Positions 1 through 5,446 of a stretch of 5,446 nt of DNA are shown here, piece after piece. This stretch comes from an uncultured Eubacteriales bacterium (GTDB lineage: Bacteria; Bacillota; Clostridia; UBA1381; UBA9506), in the NCBI GenBank assembly GCA_902478395.1, contig CABSKZ010000214.1:1-5446 (forward strand), read 5' to 3'. A program made the translations under genes and the position numbers. Each line of letters starts with the position of its first letter. The stretch's first letter is position 1. The notes under the pieces are model-generated. The model did no database searches. It was given only the letters and a program-made list of their open reading frames with translations, and was not told where the DNA came from.

Positions 1-4
1 GAAT

Positions 5-21
5 AAATCCTGTAAGGATTT
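5..21. promoter_or_regulatory. Inverted repeat, putative operator over leftward promoter
   Basis: AAATCCT (5-11) and AGGATTT (15-21) form a perfect 7-bp inverted repeat around GTA. It covers the -10 box (20-25) and the expected start site of the minus-strand promoter, which is where a repressor or an autoregulator would bind. The 10-base half AATAAATCCT (2-11) recurs exactly at 105-114, ahead of leuC. An operator role is inferred from position and symmetry; the binding protein is unknown. A LysR-type regulator encoded just left of the window would be a natural candidate, but it cannot be seen. Confidence 0.4.
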
Positions 22-48
22 TATACACCTGCGGGTGCGGGTTTTCAA
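20..48 (-). promoter_or_regulatory. Sigma-A-type promoter reading off the left edge
   Basis: On the minus strand, TTGAAA (48-43) is followed after exactly 17 bases by TATAAA (25-20). Each box differs from the sigma-A consensus at one position. Transcription would start near position 13 and run left out of the window, so a gene divergent from leuC is expected there. Its coding start is not included. Confidence 0.55.
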
Positions 49-88
49 GGTTGGTTTTATTGCACATTAAATTCCTGTTCTGTTTCTA

Positions 89-123
89 TTGCAATTTAAC
101 GTAAAATAAATCCTATACAGGTT
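89..123 (+). promoter_or_regulatory. Possible leuC promoter with operator-like half site
   Basis: TTGCAA (89-94) and TATACA (114-119) could serve as -35 and -10 boxes for leuCDB, but the 19-base spacer is long and the assignment is weak. The stretch overlaps AATAAATCCT (105-114), an exact copy of the half site at 2-11. That copy is followed by ATACAGGTT (115-123), an imperfect second half. The remaining bases up to the leuC ribosome binding site are AT-rich. They show no T-box signature (no AGGGTGG-type element) and no leucine-codon leader peptide. No better plus-strand promoter was found between 120 and 230. Confidence 0.25.
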
Positions 124-239
124 AAATTTAGCTGGTGGGTAGCAATAATACTTTTCTTTTAAGTTAATATTTAAAATACAACAAAATGAAGCACTCCGTA
201 AAAACAAAACAATAATTTTAAGAAGTCGAGGTGGTACAA

Positions 240-1484
240 ATGGGGATGACGATGACGCAAAAGATTCTGGCTAAAAAGGCAGGATTAAAGGAAGTAACAG
301 CGGGACAGCTTATTAAAGCAAAAACAGATCTGGTTCTGGGAAATGATATTACCGCGCCTGTTGCAATCGGGGAATTTGATAAAATCGGAATCAACTCTGT
401 CTTTGATAAAACCAAAATTGCACTGGTGCCAGACCATTTCACGCCGAACAAGGATATTAAGTCCGCGGAACAGGCAAAGGTTGTGCGCGATTTTGCCCAC
501 AGGCACGAAATTGTAAATTATTTTGAAATTGGGGAAATGGGAATCGAACATGCCCTTCTGCCGGAAAAAGGTTTGGTGGTCGCGGGGGATTTGGTCATCG
601 GGGCAGATTCGCACACCTGCACCTACGGCGCGCTTGGCGCCTTTTCCACAGGAGTTGGCAGCACAGATATGGCGGGCGGCATGGCGACCGGGGAGGTTTG
701 GCTCAAGGTTCCTGAAGCAATCCAATTCCGTCTGACCGGAGCGTTGACGGGCTGGACGAGCGGAAAAGACGTAATTCTGCACATCATTGGCATGATTGGT
801 GTAGACGGCGCACTCTACAAATCCATGGAATTTACCGGTGAAGGCGTTCATTCTCTGTCTATGGACGACCGGTTCACTATCGCAAATATGGCAATCGAAG
901 CCGGCGCAAAAAATGGAATTTTTCCGGTTGACGATAAAACCGTTGCCTATATGAAAGAACATTCTAAAAAAACCTACACGGTTTATGAGCCGGATGATGA
1001 CGCGAAGTACGCACAAACCTTTACGATTGATTTATCTGAAATCAAGCCAACGGTGGCGTTCCCGCATCTGCCGGAAAACACCAAAACAGTTGATGAAGCC
1101 GGAGATGTCAAAATTGACCAGGTTGTCATCGGTTCCTGCACAAATGGCCGTATTGACGACCTCCGCGTTGCCGCTAAGGTTTTGCAGGGGCATAAGGTTG
1201 CCGTCCGGACGATTATATTCCCAGCAACACAAAAAATCTATTTGCAGGCTATGGAAGAGGGCCTTTTGAAAACGTTTATCGAAGCTGGCGCCGCTGTCAG
1301 CACCCCGACCTGCGGACCTTGTCTCGGCGGCCACATGGGGATTCTGGCTAAGGGCGAACGCTGCGTTGCGACCACAAACCGGAACTTTGTCGGCCGAATG
1401 GGCCATACTGAAAGCGAAGTCTATCTGGCAAGCCCGGCTGTCGCGGCAGCTTCAGCCATTGCGGGCAAAATCGCACAGCCGTAA
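240..1484 (+). CDS. leuC: 3-isopropylmalate dehydratase large subunit LeuC
   Basis: LeuC is the iron-sulfur subunit of isopropylmalate isomerase, which converts 2-isopropylmalate to 3-isopropylmalate via a dehydrated intermediate in leucine biosynthesis in the cytoplasm. The protein has 414 residues, as expected for the shorter HacA/LeuC2-type large subunit found in Clostridia and archaea. The three [4Fe-4S] ligands are visible: Cys300 in GSCTNG, and Cys358 and Cys361 in TCGPCLGG. The aconitase-family motifs ADSHTCT (122-128) and NRNFVGRMGH (380-389) are intact. I chose ATG 240 because GAGGTGG (228-234) ends 5 bases upstream and MGMTMTQKIL is a typical N terminus. An in-frame GTG at 231 lies inside that ribosome binding site. 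leuD follows 13 bases after the stop. Homoaconitase is a related possibility, but the leuD and leuB neighbours favour the leucine role. Confidence 0.96.
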   Translation: MGMTMTQKILAKKAGLKEVTAGQLIKAKTDLVLGNDITAPVAIGEFDKIGINSVFDKTKIALVPDHFTPNKDIKSAEQAKVVRDFAHRHEIVNYFEIGEMGIEHALLPEKGLVVAGDLVIGADSHTCTYGALGAFSTGVGSTDMAGGMATGEVWLKVPEAIQFRLTGALTGWTSGKDVILHIIGMIGVDGALYKSMEFTGEGVHSLSMDDRFTIANMAIEAGAKNGIFPVDDKTVAYMKEHSKKTYTVYEPDDDAKYAQTFTIDLSEIKPTVAFPHLPENTKTVDEAGDVKIDQVVIGSCTNGRIDDLRVAAKVLQGHKVAVRTIIFPATQKIYLQAMEEGLLKTFIEAGAAVSTPTCGPCLGGHMGILAKGERCVATTNRNFVGRMGHTESEVYLASPAVAAASAIAGKIAQP

Positions 1485-1497
1485 GGAGGGCAAGAAG

Positions 1498-1995
1498 ATG
1501 AAATTAACCGGCAAAACCATAAAATTCGGAGACAATGTGGATACTGATGTCATCATCCCGGCACGGTATTTGAATACGACCGATCACAAAGAACTGGCAA
1601 AGCACTGCATGGAGGATATTGACAAAGAATTCGTGAACAAAGTGCAGAAGGGCGATATCATGCTCGGCGGAAAAAACTTTGGATGCGGTTCCTCACGCGA
1701 ACATGCGCCGATTGCCATTAAGGCGAGTGGTATCAGCTGTGTCATCGCGCAGACCTTCGCGCGGATTTTCTACCGCAACGCCATCAATATCGGCCTGCCG
1801 ATTCTGGAATGTGCCGACATTGGCGAGGCCAACAGCGGCGATGAGCTGGAGGTTGATTTTGACAGCGGCATCATTCGGAACCTGACGCAGGGAACCGAAT
1901 ACCAGGCCGCACCATTTCCGGAATTCATGCAGGAAATCATGCAAAATAATGGCCTGATTGGCTACATTAAAAGCAGTATGGGGGTGCGCTCCTGA
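1498..1995 (+). CDS. leuD: 3-isopropylmalate dehydratase small subunit LeuD
   Basis: LeuD is the swivel-domain subunit that pairs with LeuC to form active isopropylmalate isomerase. The 165-residue length fits the small-subunit family that accompanies the 414-residue LeuC type. Visible motifs are NVDTDVIIPARY (13-24), the substrate-loop stretch YLNTTD (24-29), FGCGSSREHAP (61-71) with the conserved Ser-Arg, and FYRNAINIGLP (91-101). A strong ribosome binding site, AAGGAGGG (1483-1490), begins in the leuC stop codon and sits 7 bases before ATG 1498. An upstream in-frame ATG at 1366 would overlap leuC heavily and is rejected. The TGA stop shares its last base with the leuB ATG (TGATG), which indicates translational coupling. 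Confidence 0.96.
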   Translation: MKLTGKTIKFGDNVDTDVIIPARYLNTTDHKELAKHCMEDIDKEFVNKVQKGDIMLGGKNFGCGSSREHAPIAIKASGISCVIAQTFARIFYRNAINIGLPILECADIGEANSGDELEVDFDSGIIRNLTQGTEYQAAPFPEFMQEIMQNNGLIGYIKSSMGVRS

Positions 1996-3059
1996 TGAAC
2001 TATTCAATTGCAGTTTTAAAGGGTGACGGCATTGGGCCGGAAATCGTAGACGCCGCGCTGGGTGTTCTTGACAAAGTCGGAACGGTATACGGACACCAGT
2101 TCCATTACAACTGCGTAGACGTTGGAGGCTGCGCGATTGACAAGTTCGGCGAGCCGCTTCCAAAAGCGAGTCTTGATGTCTGCCTCTCATCGGACAGCGT
2201 TCTGCTCGGCGCGGTTGGCGGCCCAAAATGGGATGATTTACCTGTCAATATACGGCCGGAAAAGGCACTGCTGGGGCTTCGCAAAGAGTTAGGACTGTAT
2301 GCCAATCTGCGTCCGGTTCTTCTCATGCCGCAGCTAAAGGACGCTTCTCCGCTGAAAGACCGCGTCATCGGCGACGGGCTTGATATCATGGTTGTCAGGG
2401 AGCTGACCGGCGGTATTTATTTCGGTGAAAAGGGCGACGGAGAAAATTTTGCATACGATACGGAAAAATATTATGATTTCGAGGTGGAACGGATTGCGCG
2501 AACCGCCTTTGAGATTGCGATGAAGCGTGGCAAACGTGTCACCAGTGTGGATAAAGCGAATGTGCTAAACAGTTCCAAGTTCTGGCGCGGAATTGTGGAA
2601 AAAGTACATGGAGAGTATCCGGAAATCGAACTGAACCACATGTATGTGGATAATGCCGCGATGCAGATTGCGACCAATCCGCGGCAGTTTGACGTTATCG
2701 TAACCAGCAACATGTTCGGCGATATTTTATCCGATCTCGCCGCAACGATTACCGGCTCCATCGGCATGCTTGCCTCCGCCAGCACTGGGGACGGAACGCG
2801 CGGCATGTATGAGCCGATTCATGGAAGCGCGCCTGATATTGCTGGAATGGATAAGGCAAACCCGATTGCAACCATCATTTCCGTTGCCATGATGTTCCGG
2901 ACAGCTTTTGGGCTGACAGCTGAAGCCGACGCGGTAGAACACGCGGTGGAAAAGGCCCTGGACGCAGGCTGCCGCACTGGCGATATCATGTCAGATGGTA
3001 TGACTCTGGTCGGGACAAAAAAAATGGGAGAAGTAATTTGCGGCTTTATAAATGGATAA
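1995..3059 (+). CDS. leuB: 3-isopropylmalate dehydrogenase LeuB
   Basis: LeuB oxidises 3-isopropylmalate with NAD+ and decarboxylates it to 2-oxoisocaproate, the step after LeuCD. The 354 residues match the family length. Key features are GDGIGPE (10-16), substrate arginines in LRKELGLYANLRP (95-107; Arg96, Arg106) and Arg135 in VRELTGGIYFG (134-144; catalytic Tyr142). Lys187 lies in SVDKANVL, and the metal-binding aspartates are Asp219, Asp243 and Asp247. The nucleotide-binding EPIHGSAPDIAG is at 273-284. The start overlaps the leuD stop by one base, and GGGGGTG (1980-1986) within the leuD end provides a ribosome binding site. It is the last gene of the operon; the terminator begins about 12 bases downstream. 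The neighbours exclude isocitrate or tartrate dehydrogenase as the likelier role. Confidence 0.97.
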   Translation: MNYSIAVLKGDGIGPEIVDAALGVLDKVGTVYGHQFHYNCVDVGGCAIDKFGEPLPKASLDVCLSSDSVLLGAVGGPKWDDLPVNIRPEKALLGLRKELGLYANLRPVLLMPQLKDASPLKDRVIGDGLDIMVVRELTGGIYFGEKGDGENFAYDTEKYYDFEVERIARTAFEIAMKRGKRVTSVDKANVLNSSKFWRGIVEKVHGEYPEIELNHMYVDNAAMQIATNPRQFDVIVTSNMFGDILSDLAATITGSIGMLASASTGDGTRGMYEPIHGSAPDIAGMDKANPIATIISVAMMFRTAFGLTAEADAVEHAVEKALDAGCRTGDIMSDGMTLVGTKKMGEVICGFING

Positions 3060-3071
3060 AGCATGATAAGC

Positions 3072-3108
3072 GAGCAGGTTCGGCGGAATCCGGACCTGTT
3101 CTTCTTTT
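3072..3108 (+). terminator. Intrinsic terminator of the leuCDB operon
   Basis: GAGCAGGTTCGG (3072-3083) pairs with CCGGACCTGTTC (3090-3101) around a 6-base loop, giving a 12-bp stem with two G-U pairs. A T-rich tail, TTCTTTT (3102-3108), follows. It lies 12 bases after the leuB stop. Confidence 0.85.
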
Positions 3109-3115
3109 ATTGCAT

Positions 3116-3146
3116 AAGAAAAGACCGCCCCACAAGTGGGGCGGTC
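3116..3146 (-). terminator. Intrinsic terminator of the trpB2-DUF3788 transcript
   Basis: On the minus strand GACCGCCCCAC (3146-3136) pairs perfectly with GTGGGGCGGTC (3133-3123) around TT, and TTTTCTT follows (3122-3116). The innermost pairs must open to make a loop, leaving about nine GC-rich pairs. There is no T-run on the plus-strand side, so it acts on leftward transcripts. With the leuB terminator it forms a convergent pair 14 bases apart. Confidence 0.85.
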
Positions 3147-3155
3147 CATAAAAAT

Positions 3156-3251
3156 TATACGGTTAGCAAAGTCTCCTAGCGCACCTTGAGGTGCCGCCAG
3201 CAATAAAGCAAGACAGGCTTAATGCGCACCTTCCGTATATGTGGCGGCCAC
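3156..3251. other. Unassigned structured segment, possible RNA element
   Basis: This gene-free stretch lies between the DUF3788 stop and the minus-strand terminator and shows nested complementarity. TATACGG (3156-3162) and CCGTATA (3233-3239) could form a 7-bp closing helix around 70 bases. Inside, GCACC (3181-3185) and GGTGC (3190-3194) form a tetraloop hairpin. A 9-base direct repeat, GCGCACCTT (3179-3187 and 3224-3232), means AGGTGC (3189-3194) could pair with either copy. GCCGCCA (3193-3199) also complements TGGCGGC (3242-3248). It could be a structured 3' end of the minus-strand transcript, a small RNA on either strand, or a dispersed palindromic repeat. I do not recognise it as a known riboswitch, 6S, SRP, tmRNA or RNase P sequence. 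The strand is undecided. Confidence 0.35.
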
Positions 3252-3262
3252 GAAAAAATATT

Positions 3263-3688
3263 TTATTTTTTTGGAATCCGCAGAGCCGTCAGGCGTTTTA
3301 CGTCCTCCAAAATCTCATTGCCGACAACATCAATCATCAGCCACCTGCTCCCATTGCCTGGCTTTGTCTCATTATAAAGCTGGCGGACAGCTTCGCTGCA
3401 TAGGGGCAGGAGAAGTTCCGCTTCCGCCCGTTCCCGTTCGCCAATCACAACCAGACAGGCAAAATACCCTTTTCGCGGATAGAGCGTACAAACTGACCGG
3501 CTGCCTCTTTTATATTTGATGTTCCATCCCCTTGCCATGGAGCATCTGCTGTATTCTATTTTCGGCACGGCCTGGCAAACCGTCTCAAGATAGCGGCAAA
3601 ATTCTTTCCAGAGAGCGCTTCCGATATATTCCGTAACTTCAGACATCGCCGGCTGTTTCTCCGCAGGATATTGCTCCGTCCAGCTCAT
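3263..3688 (-). CDS. DUF3788 family protein
   Basis: This is a 141-residue soluble protein with no signal peptide or membrane segment. The sequence resembles the DUF3788 family as I know it. Recognisable stretches are EYIGSALWKEFCRYLE (20-35), PKIEYSRCSMARGWNIKYK (42-60), CTLYPRKGYFACLVVIGERE (67-86), EAELLLP (89-95) and GNGSRWLMIDV (111-121). No catalytic residues are established, and the biochemical function is unknown to me. The start at 3688 is preceded by a purine-rich GGAGAAAGAGAGAAG stretch (3706-3692), an indistinct ribosome binding site. It lies 30 bases after the trpB2 stop on the same strand with no terminator between, so it is probably co-transcribed with trpB2. That need not mean it takes part in tryptophan metabolism. 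Confidence 0.8.
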   Translation of the reverse strand: MSWTEQYPAEKQPAMSEVTEYIGSALWKEFCRYLETVCQAVPKIEYSRCSMARGWNIKYKRGSRSVCTLYPRKGYFACLVVIGERERAEAELLLPLCSEAVRQLYNETKPGNGSRWLMIDVVGNEILEDVKRLTALRIPKK

Positions 3689-3718
3689 TAACTTCTCTCT
3701 TTCTCCGCTTCCCCAACC

Positions 3719-5089
3719 TTACAAATTCACTTTAGGAAGTGTAGCAAAGCCCTTTTCAAGGTCTTCATCCGTCGGGACATAGTCCGCCATAGTCCCATTG
3801 TTATATGCGGCGTAAGCGGACATATCGAAATATCCTGTTCCAGTACATCCAAACACGATTGTTTTCTTTTCCCCTGTCTCCTTGCATTTGACTGCCTCAT
3901 CCAGCGCAACGCGGATTGCATGGGAGGATTCCGGCGCCGGGAGCGTCCCTTCAGTGCGGGCAAACAACTCTGCTGCCTGGAATACCTTTGTCTGCTCCAC
4001 GGCACGGGCTGTCATATACCCGTCATGATAAAGTTTAGAAACAATCGGCGACATGCCATGGTAGCGCAAGCCCCCGGCATGGTTCGGCGACGGCATGAAG
4101 CCGCTTCCCAGCGTATACATCCGCATGAGCGGCGTTGTCTGTCCGGTGTCCCCAAAGTCAAACGCATACCGGCCGCGCGTTAAGGATGGGCAGGAGGCTG
4201 GTTCTACTGCGATAAACTCAATATCGCTTTTCCCTTCTATCTTATCTGCCATGAACGGGGATATGAGGCCGCCGAGATTTGACCCGCCGCCCGCACAGCC
4301 AATGATGATATCCGGTTTTATTCCATATTTATCCAGAGCCGTTTTTGTCTCCTGACCAATAATGGACTGGTGCAGAACCACATGGTTCAATACGCTGCCC
4401 AAAACATACCGGCAGTTTTCCGTTTTCATTGCTACTTCCATGGCTTCTGAAATTGCGCAGCCAAGTGAACCGCCCGTTCCTGGATTTTCCGCCAAAATTT
4501 TCTTTCCGACCTCGGTTGTGTCTGACGGAGACGGAATGACCCTTCCGCCATAGGTTTCAATCAGCGTTTTCCGGTATGGTTTCTGCTCAGCCGAAACCTT
4601 AACCATATATACAGTCAGGTCCACACCGTAGAATGCGCACGCCATCGAGAGCGCTGTGCCCCACTGTCCCGCGCCGGTTTCCGTCGTCAGATGCGTCAGT
4701 CCCTGCTTTTTTGCGTAGTAAACTTGTGCAGCCGCCGAGTTCAGCTTATGCGAGCCTGAGGTGTTGTTTCCCTCAAATTTATAGTAAATCTCTGCCGGAG
4801 TGTCCAGCGCCTTCTCCAGATTATATGCACGGACAAGCGGCGAAGGACGGTACATCTTGTAAAAGTCCATAATTTCACCCGGAATGCTGATATGCCGGTC
4901 CGTCGTGTTTAATTCCTGCGCAACCAGGTCGTCGCAAAACACAGGCTTTAAATCTTCTGCTGTACAGGGCTTGAGCGTCGCGGGGTGGATAAACGGGTCC
5001 GGCAGCTCCTTCATTGCCGCCCGTACATTAAACCAGGTTTGCGGCAGCTCTTCTTCCGATAAGTAAATTTTGTAGGGGATGTTTGCCAT
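3719..5089 (-). CDS. trpB2: Tryptophan synthase beta-like enzyme TrpB2
   Basis: This PLP enzyme of the TrpB2 subfamily condenses indole (or another indole-type donor) with serine to give tryptophan in the cytoplasm. The 456 residues exceed canonical TrpB (about 400) and fit TrpB2, with a characteristic N-terminal extension. Visible sites are the PLP lysine Lys115 in GSHKLNSA, catalytic Glu137 in TETGAGQWG (136-144), the phosphate-binding loop GCAGGGSN (264-271), EGTLPAPESSHA (380-391) and GCTGTGYFD (415-422... near the PLP ring). I chose ATG 5089 because GAAAGGAT (5105-5098) precedes it by 8 bases and MANIPYKIYL is a typical start. The upstream in-frame ATG at 5182 would translate through the leader hairpins and is rejected. 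No trpA or other trp gene adjoins it, which suggests indole salvage or an auxiliary role. Its leader looks like an attenuator. Confidence 0.93.
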   Translation of the reverse strand: MANIPYKIYLSEEELPQTWFNVRAAMKELPDPFIHPATLKPCTAEDLKPVFCDDLVAQELNTTDRHISIPGEIMDFYKMYRPSPLVRAYNLEKALDTPAEIYYKFEGNNTSGSHKLNSAAAQVYYAKKQGLTHLTTETGAGQWGTALSMACAFYGVDLTVYMVKVSAEQKPYRKTLIETYGGRVIPSPSDTTEVGKKILAENPGTGGSLGCAISEAMEVAMKTENCRYVLGSVLNHVVLHQSIIGQETKTALDKYGIKPDIIIGCAGGGSNLGGLISPFMADKIEGKSDIEFIAVEPASCPSLTRGRYAFDFGDTGQTTPLMRMYTLGSGFMPSPNHAGGLRYHGMSPIVSKLYHDGYMTARAVEQTKVFQAAELFARTEGTLPAPESSHAIRVALDEAVKCKETGEKKTIVFGCTGTGYFDMSAYAAYNNGTMADYVPTDEDLEKGFATLPKVNL

Positions 5090-5134
5090 TGGTATCAATC
5101 CTTTCAATATAAAATCAAAAGCGCTTGAGGGTAC

Positions 5135-5173
5135 AAAAAAACCCCGCAAACCCTTTTGGTGATAAGCAGAGTT
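5135..5173 (-). terminator. Attenuator terminator in the trpB2 leader
   Basis: On the minus strand AACTCTGC (5173-5166) can pair with GCGGGGTT (5147-5140), giving eight pairs with two G-U wobbles. An inner ACC/GGT helix is possible. A run of seven T residues (5141-5135) follows directly. It lies inside the transcribed leader, upstream of the trpB2 ribosome binding site, as expected for premature termination. The stem is only moderately strong, and a fold calculation has not been done. Confidence 0.5.
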
Positions 5174-5191
5174 AAATGACACTATTCAACT
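5170..5191 (-). promoter_or_regulatory. Antiterminator-like hairpin
   Basis: AGTTGAAT (5191-5184) pairs with ATTTAACT (5177-5170) over 8 bp with one G-U and a 6-base loop. Its 3' arm shares AACT (5173-5170) with the 5' arm of the downstream terminator, so the two cannot coexist. Its 5' side overlaps the last two TAG triplets (5192-5190 and 5184-5182). Protein bound there would block the antiterminator and free the terminator. Confidence 0.5.
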
Positions 5192-5237
5192 AATTACTCT
5201 CATCTCATCTGGCTAAACTCATCTAATCTCTACTCTA
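5182..5237 (-). promoter_or_regulatory. NAG-triplet array, candidate TRAP binding site
   Basis: Reading leftward, spaced triplets are GAG 5235, GAG 5230, TAG 5225, GAG 5220, TAG 5215, CAG 5211, GAG 5206, GAG 5201, TAG 5192 and TAG 5184 (first bases). Seven gaps are 2 bases except one of 1; the last two gaps are 6 and 5. Additional overlapping triplets lie at 5237, 5232 and 5199. TRAP (MtrB), an 11-subunit ring that binds RNA when loaded with tryptophan, recognises about 9-11 (G/U)AG repeats with 2-3 base spacers. The array begins at the predicted transcript start. TRAP itself is not in this window, so the assignment is inferred. Confidence 0.55.
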
Positions 5238-5243
5238 ATGAAT

Positions 5244-5272
5244 AGTATATGATAAAATTATCCGATTGTCAA
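5244..5272 (-). promoter_or_regulatory. Sigma-A promoter of trpB2
   Basis: The minus strand carries a perfect -35 TTGACA (5272-5267), a 17-base spacer, and -10 TATACT (5249-5244), which differs from TATAAT at one position. Transcription should begin near 5237, giving a leader of about 148 bases before the trpB2 ATG. That long leader contains the NAG array and the two competing hairpins. Confidence 0.85.
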
Positions 5273-5365
5273 GTATTTGTTTCAAGAATTACCTGTCCTG
5301 TATTTTTCGAGGCCGTTGCGGTTATACTGTCAAATTGGCACTAGAAGATACTATTTAGAAAAAAC

Positions 5366-5394
5366 GTGCATTTTACAGAAATATGTGGTATAAT
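5366..5394 (+). promoter_or_regulatory. Extended -10 promoter of the right-edge gene
   Basis: A perfect TATAAT (5389-5394) is preceded by TGG (5386-5388), the extended -10 motif, which compensates for a poor -35 (GTGCAT, 5366-5371, 17-base spacer). The start site would be near 5401, about 30 bases before the first ATG. It is divergent from the trpB2 promoter. I see no gene or clear element between the two (5273-5365). Confidence 0.65.
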
Positions 5395-5430
5395 ATCCTA
5401 TATTAGTAAATTCAGGAGAGGGGTATCTTC

Positions 5431-5446
5431 ATGATGAAAAAAATCT
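5431..5446 (+). CDS. Start of an unidentified gene, cut by the window edge
   Basis: Only about five codons are present, reading MMKKI. AGGAGAGGGG (5414-5423) is a strong ribosome binding site 7 bases before ATG 5431; an adjacent ATG at 5434 is an alternative start. The lysine-rich beginning would suit a signal peptide or lipoprotein, but it is far too short to name a product. Confidence 0.6.

Noticed and set aside
186..215. Nine-codon frame MKHSVKTKQ upstream of leuC as a leader peptide
   Set aside because: It has no leucine codons, no ribosome binding site and no following terminator hairpin, so nothing supports attenuation.
285..1016. Long open frame of 243 codons on the minus strand inside leuC
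   Set aside because: It is antisense to a clearly conserved gene, rich in Cys, His and Phe without any family motif, and has no ribosome binding site. It is a shadow of leuC codon bias.
1693..2226. Minus-strand frame of 177 codons across leuD and leuB
   Set aside because: It is arginine-rich low-complexity translation antisense to two well-supported genes, with no recognisable domain.
3153..3158. Minus-strand TATAAT within the structured segment as a promoter
   Set aside because: The hexamer 17 bases upstream (GCGCTA) bears no resemblance to TTGACA, there is no extended -10, and the terminator follows at once.
5115..5130. AAGCGCTT palindrome before trpB2 as a catabolite-response (cre) site
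   Set aside because: Only the AGCG core fits. The flanking TG and CA positions of the cre consensus do not match on either strand.
5090..5182. N-terminal extension of TrpB2 from ATG 5182
   Set aside because: It would translate across the leader hairpins, the T-tract and the real ribosome binding site. MANIPYK with GAAAGGAT 8 bases upstream fits the family start.
5090..5237. Tryptophan T-box or Trp-codon leader peptide in the trpB2 leader
   Set aside because: No T-box sequence of the AGGGTGG type is present, and there is no TGG codon in any short frame of the leader.

Overview
The window looks like chromosomal DNA of a low-to-moderate GC Firmicute, most likely an anaerobic Clostridia member (Oscillospiraceae/Ruminococcaceae-like). 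This rests on strong purine-rich Shine-Dalgarno sites, TTGACA/TATAAT-type promoters, intrinsic terminators with U-tracts, and a DUF3788 protein of the type common in gut Clostridia. It is an inference; there is no rRNA or other marker here.

Layout. Positions 1-239 hold no gene. They carry a good promoter reading leftward off the edge (TTGAAA-N17-TATAAA) with an inverted repeat over its -10, and a second partial copy of that repeat before leuC. Positions 240-3059 are a tight plus-strand operon, leuC-leuD-leuB, closed by an intrinsic terminator at 3072-3108. Positions 3116-3146 are the terminator of the opposing transcript, so the two units converge. Positions 3147-3262 have no gene but can form an unusual set of helices. 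On the minus strand lie a DUF3788 gene (3263-3688) and, 30 bases upstream of it, a stand-alone trpB2 (3719-5089). The trpB2 leader (about 5090-5237) sits behind a consensus promoter. At 5389-5446 an extended -10 promoter and strong ribosome binding site lead into a gene that runs off the right edge.

Function. LeuC and LeuD form isopropylmalate isomerase and LeuB is the next dehydrogenase, so the operon covers leucine synthesis after LeuA. LeuA is not in the window. TrpB2 makes tryptophan from indole (or a related indole donor) and serine; no trpA is present.

The most interesting item is the trpB2 leader. It starts with about ten NAG triplets, eight of them at near 5-base periodicity. These are followed by an 8-bp antiterminator-like hairpin that overlaps the last triplets, and then by a competing terminator-like hairpin with seven U residues. 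This is the arrangement of a TRAP (MtrB)-controlled attenuator, here in front of a lone trpB2 instead of a trp operon. The second notable item is the structured segment beside the convergent terminators, which I could not assign to a known RNA family.
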